DNA of 64,000 nucleotides, taken from positions 1,650,842-1,714,841 of the forward strand of contig CAWAWN010000002.1 in NCBI GenBank assembly GCA_963785815.1. Direction: 5' to 3'. Position numbers and translations under genes: made by a program. Under the pieces are notes generated by a model that was not told where the DNA came from, ran no database searches, and worked only from the letters and a program-made list of their open reading frames with translations. The DNA comes from UBA4742 sp963785815 (lineage in GTDB: Bacteria > Actinomycetota > Acidimicrobiia > Acidimicrobiales > Acidimicrobilacustridaceae). Position 1 is the stretch's first letter; each line of letters starts with the position of its first letter. Shown one piece after another: positions 45,735-52,994 of the stretch.

Positions 45735-46122
45735 ATGGGTGCCATGCGTGGTGCACCGGATCCCCAGCTGGCGATGTTGAGCACGTTGAGCACCGAGGAC
45801 TTGATCCCGCCCGATCATCCGATCCGTCGGATCCGGGTGGTGGTCGATGCGGTGCTCGCCGAGCTCGATGGGGTCTTCGACGGCATGTACGCGGCTGGCG
45901 GGCGCGCCAGCGTGCCACCCGAGACCTTGTTGAAGGCGACGGTGTTGATGGCCATGTCCTCGATCCGTTCGGAGCGAGCGTTCTGTGAGCGGCTCAACTA
46001 CGACCTGTTGTTCAAGTGGTTCCTGGACATGCGCATCGATCAGCCCGCGTTCGACGCGACCACGTTCTCCAAGAACCGCCAGCGCCTGTTGGACCACGAC
46101 GTCGCCGACCGCCCGGAGCCCG
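45735..46122 (+). pseudogene. IS1182/IS5-type transposase, N-terminal fragment
   Basis: About 125 residues of a DUF772-type transposase N-terminus: LSTEDLIPPDHPIRRIRVVV, then ASVPPETLLKATVLMAMSSI and RSERAFCERLNYDLLFKWFL. Homology stops at HDVADRPEP, exactly where the GTGGGATG-bearing composite repeat begins (46123), so that repeat defines the truncation. The left side is the IS1380 insertion. Confidence 0.8.
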
Positions 46123-46374
46123 TTTCGTGGGATGAAATGTGGGACCTTCGGTTCCCTCGACCGAGTGCTGACGTCGCGATCCCTTGTGTCGCTAGGGTGC
46201 CCCCGGGAGGACTCGAACCTCCGCGCACGGTTTAGGAACCTTGCTCGGGGCTCCCAGTTGCTCCCGCCGAGTCGCATCCTGTTGCACCCGTTCGCATCTC
46301 CGGCTTCCCGATTCTCACTGAGTCGCACCGAGACGCACTCGGTCGCACGATTTCGTGGGATGAAATGTGGGATG
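46123..46374. other. Composite att-like site, left copy
   Basis: A ~250-bp segment bounded at both ends by TTTC-GTGGGATG-AAAT-GTGGGA (46123-46145 and 46351-46374), with a tRNA-Arg 3' half in the middle. The right copy is at 56931-57185 in the same orientation. Tandem short direct repeats on both sides of a half-tRNA core look like arm-type and core sites of a tyrosine-recombinase attachment region. No integrase gene is in the window. Confidence 0.6.
46196..46240 (-). other. tRNA-Arg(CCU) 3' half
   Basis: On the minus strand: anticodon loop TTCCTAA, 3' anticodon stem ACCGT, T arm GGAGG-TTCGAGT-CCTCC and acceptor end CGGGGGCACC. The 5' half does not follow (the upstream bases do not pair), so this is not a functional tRNA. 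It is the usual length of an integrase core duplicated at an island edge. Confidence 0.75.
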
Positions 46375-46512
46375 GCGCGCCCTGGGCCTTCGGGCGTGGT
46401 GGCAGACCGGCAGCGGTGTCAGCGGGAGACCAGCATGACGCATCGCGGTAAAACAACATCAGATGGCGCGTGAAGCCGGCATCTCGGTCCAGGGCGGGCT
46501 AGCCTCAGGCGG

Positions 46513-47739
46513 ATGGATCGCTATCTCCCGCGCCACATTGACGGGTTGTTGTCCGAGCTGCTGGCCGAGCTGCCCGCGGTGCTGATCGTCGGGCCTCGAG
46601 CCACGGGGAAGACGACCACCGCCGCTCGCCACGGGGCGGCGCTGGTGCGTCTGGATCGTGCCGCCGAGGCCGCGGCGTTCCGCGCTGACGCGGATGTGGC
46701 GCTGGCGAGCTTCGACGAGCCCGTTGTGCTCGACGAGTGGCAGGAGGTTCCCGGGGTGCTCGGTGCGGTCAAACGGGCTGTCGATCGCGACCCGCGACCG
46801 GGTCGGTTCGTGCTCACCGGGTCGGTACGTGCTGACATCGAGGCGCAGACCTGGCCCGGTACGGGTCGGGTGGTGCGGGTCGCCATGTTTCCGATGACCG
46901 TCGCGGAGCGGGGGGAGCGATCGACCTCTCCTCTCGTCGATCGGATCGTCGACGGTGACGCCCTCGAGGCGGCCGCCCCGGGCACAGACCTGGCGGGCTA
47001 CATCGATCTCGCTCTCCAGGGCGGGTTCCCGGAGATGCTGGCCCTTTCCGAGCAAGGTCGGAGACGGTGGGTCGACGGCTACATCGACCAGCTGCTGACT
47101 CGCGATGTCGCCCTGGTCGATCGGGGCCGCGACCCGGCCCGTCTGCGGCGCTACCTGGAGGCCTACGCGTTGAGCTCGGCGGGGCTCGCCGAGGACAAGA
47201 CGCTCTACGACGCGGCGGGCATCGACCGGAGAACCGCCCTCGCCTATGAGGCGCTGCTGGTCAACCTGCAGGTCGTCGAGTCGATCCCGGCGTGGACGTC
47301 GAACCGGCTCAAGCGGCTCACGCTGTCACCCAAGCGCTATCTCATCGACCCAGCCCTGCTGGCCGGCATCATCGGTGTGACCCAGACTGCCGTGCTGCGC
47401 GACGGGGATCTGTTGGGTCGCCTGCTCGACACCTTTGTGGCCGCTCAACTCCGTCCCGAAACCCAGGTCGCCCGCCACCGCGCCAGGCTGTACCACCTCC
47501 GACAGGAGCAGGGCCGCCACGAGATCGACCTGCTGGTCGAGCTCGGCGCCGAACGGGTCATAGGCATCGAGGTCAAGGCTGACAGCGCGCCTGACGCCAG
47601 CTCAGCCAAACACCTCAGCTGGCTACGCGACGAACTCGGTGACCGATTCGTCGGCGGGGTGCTACTCCACACCGGCCCGGCCGCGTTTTCTCTCGGAGAC
47701 CGCATCACCGCCGCCCCGATCAGCACCCTGTGGGCCTGA
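46513..47739 (+). CDS. AAA-family ATPase with DUF4143 domain
   Basis: A 408-residue protein of the archaeal/bacterial AAA_14-DUF4143 class. Walker A is VGPRATGKTTTA, Walker B-like VVLDEWQEVPG and sensor FVLTGSVR. The C-terminal DUF4143 part contains ETQVARHRARLYHLRQEQGR then HEIDLLVELG and VIGIEVKAD, an inactive or active nuclease-like PD-(D/E)xK arrangement. The family is frequent on mobile islands, often with toxin-antitoxin-like behaviour, but its function is not established. It is the first gene inside the left att-like repeat. Confidence 0.85.
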   Translation: MDRYLPRHIDGLLSELLAELPAVLIVGPRATGKTTTAARHGAALVRLDRAAEAAAFRADADVALASFDEPVVLDEWQEVPGVLGAVKRAVDRDPRPGRFVLTGSVRADIEAQTWPGTGRVVRVAMFPMTVAERGERSTSPLVDRIVDGDALEAAAPGTDLAGYIDLALQGGFPEMLALSEQGRRRWVDGYIDQLLTRDVALVDRGRDPARLRRYLEAYALSSAGLAEDKTLYDAAGIDRRTALAYEALLVNLQVVESIPAWTSNRLKRLTLSPKRYLIDPALLAGIIGVTQTAVLRDGDLLGRLLDTFVAAQLRPETQVARHRARLYHLRQEQGRHEIDLLVELGAERVIGIEVKADSAPDASSAKHLSWLRDELGDRFVGGVLLHTGPAAFSLGDRITAAPISTLWA

Positions 47740-47933
47740 GCGAATTCCTCCCACAACCCGGGTGGCCGTCAGCCCGGGGTAGTTCCATCGAGGGCCGCGG
47801 CATTTCAGGTGGGTCGTGTCTTGAGTGCCGACGTGCCGATAGGCGCTTTGGGATGTGTCCCGAACCGAGGTTCCGGGACTGTGTCTGGCGCAAACCGCTC
47901 GCTTCGCTGGTTGTCGAATGCAAACCTCCCCGG

Positions 47934-48668
47934 GTGCTTGACGACCATTTCGCCGGCGACGTCGCCGTCCGCTACGACGACACGCTCGGGGCCATGGGCT
48001 CGCCTGAGGTGGTCCAACCTGCGGTCGATCTCCTGGCCGAGATTGCCGGCACCGGCGCCGCCCTCGAGATGGCGGTCGGCACCGGGCGAATCGCCCTGCC
48101 ACTCGCCGCCCGAGGCGTGCCGGTCAGCGGCATAGAGCTGTCGCCAGACATGGTGGCGCAGCTCCGGGCCAAGCCGGGCGGGAATGCCATCCCCGTCAAG
48201 ATCGGAGACATGGTCACGACGCGGGTGGCGGGTACCTACCGTCTCGTCTACCTCATCTTCAACACGATCGGGAACGTCGAGAGCCAGGACCGACAAGCCG
48301 CGTGCTTCGCCAATGCCGCTGCCCACCTGGAGCCTGGTGGATGCTTTGTGATCGAGGTCGCCGTGCCTGACCTACGTCGCCTAGTCCCGGGCCACGACTC
48401 CATCGTCTTCGCCCACGCGCCCGGCTACGTCGGCTACGACCGCTACGACGATCTCGTCGCTCAGCACGCCGTCTCCCACCACTTCGTAGCCCATGGCTCT
48501 GGCACCCGCGAGGTGCGAACGCCGTTCCGGTACGTCTGGCCCTCCGAGCTCGATCTGATGGCGAAGTTGGCCAACCTCGAGCTAGCCCACCGGTGGGCCT
48601 ACTGGGACCGGTCGCCGTTCACCGGCGACAGCCGGTCCCACGTATCGATCTGGCGCAAGCAGCCGTAG
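47934..48668 (+). CDS. Class I SAM-dependent methyltransferase
   Basis: A 244-residue Rossmann methyltransferase. Motif I is ALEMAVGTGRIALPLAARG, motif II VSGIELSPDMVAQLR, motif IV LVYLIFNTIGNV and motif V HLEPGGCFVIEV. The frame is open upstream to 47730, but family members begin at LDDHFAGDVAVRYDD, so GTG 47934 is preferred. The tail VSIWRKQP closes the last strand. The substrate is unknown. The 195 bp after the ATPase contain no other gene. Confidence 0.82.
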   Translation: MLDDHFAGDVAVRYDDTLGAMGSPEVVQPAVDLLAEIAGTGAALEMAVGTGRIALPLAARGVPVSGIELSPDMVAQLRAKPGGNAIPVKIGDMVTTRVAGTYRLVYLIFNTIGNVESQDRQAACFANAAAHLEPGGCFVIEVAVPDLRRLVPGHDSIVFAHAPGYVGYDRYDDLVAQHAVSHHFVAHGSGTREVRTPFRYVWPSELDLMAKLANLELAHRWAYWDRSPFTGDSRSHVSIWRKQP

Positions 48669-49011
48669 ACACACCCACCAGCAGCACGCGGTTTCCACTC
48701 TCCCCAAGTGATGCGATGAAGGAGCGGGGGCTCCGCTCCTCGTGTGGGAGACAATGACTGCCTCGTCGTCGCCGAGGGCCGTGTGCGCACGGTGATCTCG
48801 GCCTATGCGGGTGCGCTCGTGTTGGATGGGAGCGGCTGTGAACCGGCGCGGGCCGCGGCTCGGTCGATTCCGTGGTTTCACGGATGTGCGAGCGGGGCCC
48901 GGCGCCGACGATGGAAACACCGTCCCGAGCAGGGAGGTGCGGATGGATCGGTGACCTCGAGAGGACGCCGTTCCGCCCGGGAGCATCGCACCGGAGAGCC
49001 GAGGATCAACC
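48669..49011. other. Intergenic region with hairpin repeat
   Basis: Contains the second hairpin repeat (listed separately). A frame opening at 48744 on the plus strand is a shadow. No other gene is supported. The region should hold the promoter of the secreted protein at 49012. Confidence 0.4.
48711..48751 (+). repeat. Hairpin repeat, copy 2
   Basis: Matches 7772-7812 (GTGATGCGATGAAGGAGCGG and CCGCTCCTCGTGTGGG), with the loop changed from GGCCT to GGGCT. The compensated stem suggests selection or recurrent use of the hairpin. It directly follows the methyltransferase and could act as a terminator. No IS110 is inserted here. Confidence 0.6.
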
Positions 49012-49584
49012 ATGTTCAACCCATTCGTCACCCGGACGCCCCGCATCGTCCTGACCGGCGTGTGCCTTGGGGCGGCCGCCTGTCTGGCTGTCGCAGCGTC
49101 GCTGCCCGCCGCGGGCACAGGTTCACCCTCGATCAGCACGACGGCCGCCACCGTCGAGATCGGTGGCACCATCACGATCCACGGCACGGGTTGCGAGCCG
49201 AACGGCGACGCGATCACCCACGAGGTTCTCGACTACGGGACTTCGAGCCAGAACTACTTCGGCACCGACTACCCGATAGCAACGGACGCGTCAGGCTCGT
49301 TCACCGTCACGCGCACGATCGACGCGACCCAAGGCCTGGCAGAGGGGTCGGTGATCACCATCGTCGGGAGCTGTCCCTTTGCTCCGGAGGCGCCGACCCT
49401 CGGCCCCATCACCGTGACCGTCGGCCCTCAGGTGACCACGACCGTGACGCCCAGCACCGCGCCCGACTCGACGGCGACCACGTCGGTGTCGACGGTGCCC
49501 GTCAGCCAGACGAACCCGACGGTACCGCAGCCGGTCGCCGTCCCTGCCGTTCCCCAGGCCGCCCAGCCGAGCCTCACCGGCTGA
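49012..49584 (+). CDS. Secreted protein with Thr/Pro-rich tail
   Basis: A 190-residue exported protein. The signal sequence is RIVLTGVCLGAAACLAVAAS ending at PAAGTG. A single ~95-residue beta-sandwich follows, with two Cys (TGCEPNG and GSCPFAP) likely bridged. A Thr/Ser/Pro/Val low-complexity tail suggests glycosylation or wall spanning. No anchor helix is present. No known family. It lies upstream of the pentapeptide lipoprotein on the same strand. Confidence 0.65.
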   Translation: MFNPFVTRTPRIVLTGVCLGAAACLAVAASLPAAGTGSPSISTTAATVEIGGTITIHGTGCEPNGDAITHEVLDYGTSSQNYFGTDYPIATDASGSFTVTRTIDATQGLAEGSVITIVGSCPFAPEAPTLGPITVTVGPQVTTTVTPSTAPDSTATTSVSTVPVSQTNPTVPQPVAVPAVPQAAQPSLTG

Positions 49585-49726
49585 AGGTCAGGCGGTGCGG
49601 GCCCGACGCCGGGTCCGGTCTGCCGGCAAGTTCCGTAGGTCCCCGAGGCGCATGGTCGCCCGAGGTCCGATGTCACCATCCTGCGGCCTCGAGGCCGTCG
49701 ACCGAGCTGCACCGAAGGAGAACGGC

Positions 49727-52700
49727 GTGAACGCACGATCAGGGTCAGGGGCCTTGGGGTCTGTCGAAGGCCAGGCGGAGACCGCGGCACCGAGGAGTCG
49801 GCTCCGTCGGATGGCGGGGACGCTGGCCTTGGTGTGCGGCCTGGTGGCGGCCGCATTCGCGTTGGCGGCCTGCCAACCGCCGGGCGCCGTGCTGCACGGA
49901 CGGGTGACCGATTCCACCAGCGGCACCAACCCGGCCGGCGTGTCGGTGACGCTGTTCTCGTCGACATCGGATACGCAGGTCGCGACGACCGTGACCGACG
50001 CCCAGGGCGACTACTCGTTCGCGTCCGCCAACGTGCCTGACGGCACGTACCGCGTGCGCTTCTCCTCGGCGGATTGGTGGCAGGGGGCGTCGAGTTGGTC
50101 GGACGCGACGGACGTCGTCGCCTCGGTGGCCAGTCCGGCTGAGATCAACGAGACGCTCGCCCTTTCGCCGGGGACCATCTCGGGGACGGTCACCGATGGG
50201 TCCAACGGGCTGACCGGCGTGACCGTCAGCGCCATCGCCCCGTCGACCAGTCACATCATCGCCACCACGCTCTCGACGGCGGGTGGCAGCTATCAGCTCC
50301 CCGCACTTCCCGAGGGCAGCTACCGGGTGCAGTTCAGCCTGAGCGGCTACACCACGCGCTACTCCGGGGATGCCACGTCCACAGCCACGGCGCCACTCGT
50401 CACGGTGAACCCCGGAGCTGACACCACGGGTGTCGGGACGACGCTCGTGCCGCAGTCGATCATCTCGGGTTCGGTCCGCAACGGCTCGGTCGGTGTCGGC
50501 AGCATCATCGTGGTCGCGTACGACCAGGCGAGCGGCGCCCCCGTCACCCTGACCCTGTCCGACGCCAGCGGCGACTACCAGCTGACGGCGCTGAGCGCCT
50601 CCACCTATGTCGTCGGCTTCTATGACCCGTCCGGGGTGTACCGCAACCAGATGTGGGGTTCGGACACCTTCTCGATCGCCTCGGGCACGGCGATCACGAC
50701 GTCCACCGGCACGGACACGCCGCTCGGCCCCGAGTACCTGACCGGCCGCGACTGCGACCCGACCGTGTACACCCCGGGCGCGGACCTCTCCGGGCTAAAC
50801 CTGTCGGGCCAGAAGCTGACCAACTGTGACCTCAGCGGAGTGGACCTGACCGGCGCCAACCTCACCGGCACGGACCTGTCGGGCGCGACCGTCACCAACG
50901 CCGTGCTGACCGACGCCGACCTCTCGAACACCGACCTGTTCGACGCCGTCGGCATCAACACCACGATCGTCGGCACCGACCGCACGGCTGGGCTACTCAG
51001 CGCCACGCTCACCGGCACGAACCTGGCCGGCACGGGCCTCGACCTGACCAGCACCAACCTCAGCGGCGCGGACCTGGCCGGCACGAACCTGTCGAGGGCG
51101 ACGTTCAACAGCACGAACCTGACCGGCACGAACCTCACCGGGGCGAACCTGTCGGGCTCGACCTACCTGAACTACGCGACCGGGCTGGCCACGGCCACGC
51201 TGACCGGGACCGACCTGTCCGACAACGGCCAGGCCCTGTACCAGGCCGACCTGCACGGCAAGGACCTCAGCGGCACCAACTTCACCGGTGACGACCTGAC
51301 CAACGCCAACTTCGACAGCGCCACGCTCACCAACACGGTGTTCACCGGGACAGGTCTGTCGGGCGCCAAGCTGACCAACGTGGCGGGACTCGACTCGACC
51401 GTCATCGGCACCGACCAGTCCGCCGGGCTGTTCAGCGCCGACCTCACGTACGCGGACTTCACCGGCTCGGGCCTGGACCTGCATGGCCTGAACCTCGACC
51501 TGTCCGGCAAGGACTTCACGGGCACCAACCTGGCGGGGGCGGACCTGGCCGGCACGAACCTGTCGGGGGCGAACCTGAACGGCACGAACCTGACCGACAC
51601 GGACCTCGACCGCTCGAACCTGTCGAACGCGGTGCAGCTGAACTACGCGACCGGGCTGGCCACGGCCACGCTGACCGGGACCGACCTGTCCGACAACGGC
51701 CAGGCCCTGTACCAGGCCGACCTGCACGGCAAGGACCTGAGCGGCACCAACTTCACCGGTGACGACCTGACCAACGCCAACTTCGACAGCGCCACGCTCA
51801 TCAAGACGGTGTTCACCGGGGCGAGCCTGTCGGGAGCCAAGCTGACCAACGTGGCGGGACTCGACTCGACCGTCATCGGCACCGACCAGTCCGCCGGGCT
51901 GTTCAGCGCCGACCTCACGTACGCGGACTTCAGCCAATCCCATCTGGGCGAGACCGTCACGCAGTACGGGCCGAGCATCGACCTGTCCGGCAAGGACTTC
52001 TCGGGCGCCAACCTGACGAATGCCACGCTGGTGAACACGAACCTGTCGGGGGCGACGTTCAACGGCACGAACCTGACCGGCGCGGACCTCGACCGCTCGA
52101 ACCTGTCCAACGCGGTGCAGCTGAACTACGCGACCGGGCTGGCCATGGCCACGGTGACCGGCACCGACCTGTCCGACGACAGCCAGGCCCTCTACCAGGC
52201 CGACCTGCACGGCAAGGACCTGAACGGCACCAACTTCACCGGTGACGACCTGACCAACGCCAACTTCGACCGCGCCGTCCTCTATGGCACCGTGTTCACC
52301 GACGCCGATCTGTCGGGAGCCAAGCTCACGAACATCGATCCCATTGTGTGGAACGGCAGGGTGGCGATCAACGCCACGATCATCGGTACCGACACGTCGG
52401 CCGGGTTGTTCAGCGCCGACCTCACGTACGCGGACTTCACCGGTTCGGGTCTGGACCTGCATGGCCTGAACCTCGACCTGTCCGGCAAGGACTTCACGGG
52501 CACCAACCTGGCGGGGGCGGACCTGGCCGGCACGAACCTGTCGGGGGCGAACCTGAACGGCACGAACCTGACCGGCACGGATCTCACCGGGGCGAACCTG
52601 TCGGGGTCGACCTACCTGAACTACGCGACCGGGCTGGCCACGGCCACGTTGACCGGGACCGACCTGTCCGGCAACGGCCAGGCCCTGTACCAGGCTGACC

Positions 52701-52912
52701 TGCACGGCAAGGACCTGAACGGCACCAACCTCGCCGGTGACGACCTCACCAACGTTGACCTGACCAGCGCCACGCTCACCAGCGCCAACCTGTCCGGCGC
52801 CGATCTGGCCGGGGCCACCCTCACCGGCGTGGTCTCCGGTGGCATCACCGGCACCCCTTCGGCTCTGCCCGTCGGCTGGACCCTGGTCAGCGGCACCCTG
52901 GTCGGCCCGTGA
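49727..52912 (+). CDS. Giant lipoprotein: carboxypeptidase-regulatory-like domains plus pentapeptide repeats
   Basis: A 1061-residue surface protein. GTG 49727 is fixed by GAAGGAG six bases upstream. The signal peptide ends in lipobox LAAC (ALVCGLVAAAFALAAC). Residues ~30-340 hold three carboxypeptidase-regulatory/CnaB-like beta domains (GRVTDSTSGTNPAGVSV, GTISGTVTDGSNGLTGVTVS, SVRNGSVGVGSIIVVAY). From about residue 350 to the end come Thr-rich pentapeptide repeats (A-D/N-L-x-G), which form a right-handed quadrilateral beta-helix. They are arranged in ~160-residue modules repeated almost exactly. Such helices can mimic DNA, but a secreted lipoprotein one is more likely adhesive or structural. 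No cysteine occurs in the modules. Confidence 0.85.
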   Translation: MNARSGSGALGSVEGQAETAAPRSRLRRMAGTLALVCGLVAAAFALAACQPPGAVLHGRVTDSTSGTNPAGVSVTLFSSTSDTQVATTVTDAQGDYSFASANVPDGTYRVRFSSADWWQGASSWSDATDVVASVASPAEINETLALSPGTISGTVTDGSNGLTGVTVSAIAPSTSHIIATTLSTAGGSYQLPALPEGSYRVQFSLSGYTTRYSGDATSTATAPLVTVNPGADTTGVGTTLVPQSIISGSVRNGSVGVGSIIVVAYDQASGAPVTLTLSDASGDYQLTALSASTYVVGFYDPSGVYRNQMWGSDTFSIASGTAITTSTGTDTPLGPEYLTGRDCDPTVYTPGADLSGLNLSGQKLTNCDLSGVDLTGANLTGTDLSGATVTNAVLTDADLSNTDLFDAVGINTTIVGTDRTAGLLSATLTGTNLAGTGLDLTSTNLSGADLAGTNLSRATFNSTNLTGTNLTGANLSGSTYLNYATGLATATLTGTDLSDNGQALYQADLHGKDLSGTNFTGDDLTNANFDSATLTNTVFTGTGLSGAKLTNVAGLDSTVIGTDQSAGLFSADLTYADFTGSGLDLHGLNLDLSGKDFTGTNLAGADLAGTNLSGANLNGTNLTDTDLDRSNLSNAVQLNYATGLATATLTGTDLSDNGQALYQADLHGKDLSGTNFTGDDLTNANFDSATLIKTVFTGASLSGAKLTNVAGLDSTVIGTDQSAGLFSADLTYADFSQSHLGETVTQYGPSIDLSGKDFSGANLTNATLVNTNLSGATFNGTNLTGADLDRSNLSNAVQLNYATGLAMATVTGTDLSDDSQALYQADLHGKDLNGTNFTGDDLTNANFDRAVLYGTVFTDADLSGAKLTNIDPIVWNGRVAINATIIGTDTSAGLFSADLTYADFTGSGLDLHGLNLDLSGKDFTGTNLAGADLAGTNLSGANLNGTNLTGTDLTGANLSGSTYLNYATGLATATLTGTDLSGNGQALYQADLHGKDLNGTNLAGDDLTNVDLTSATLTSANLSGADLAGATLTGVVSGGITGTPSALPVGWTLVSGTLVGP
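51167..52912 (+). repeat. Tandem ~470-495-bp coding modules
   Basis: Modules start where CTGAACTACGCGACCGGGCT recurs: 51167, 51638, 52121 and 52616, giving spacings of 471, 483 and 495 bp. The fourth is partial. Spacing changes are multiples of 3 (each 12 bp larger), so the frame is kept. Long stretches are near-identical at the DNA level, implying recent amplification or gene conversion and scope for copy-number variation. Confidence 0.88.
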
Positions 52913-52994
52913 GCGGCCCGGTCGGCCTGCTCGGGTACGACCCTGCACGCCACGCGGGCGGGGAGGGGTCCCACCGTCCTCCGACCGCGGCGGG

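Noticed and set aside
46196..46240. Functional tRNA-Arg gene
   Set aside because: Only the half from the anticodon stem to the acceptor end is present; the 5' acceptor strand and D arm are missing in both copies.
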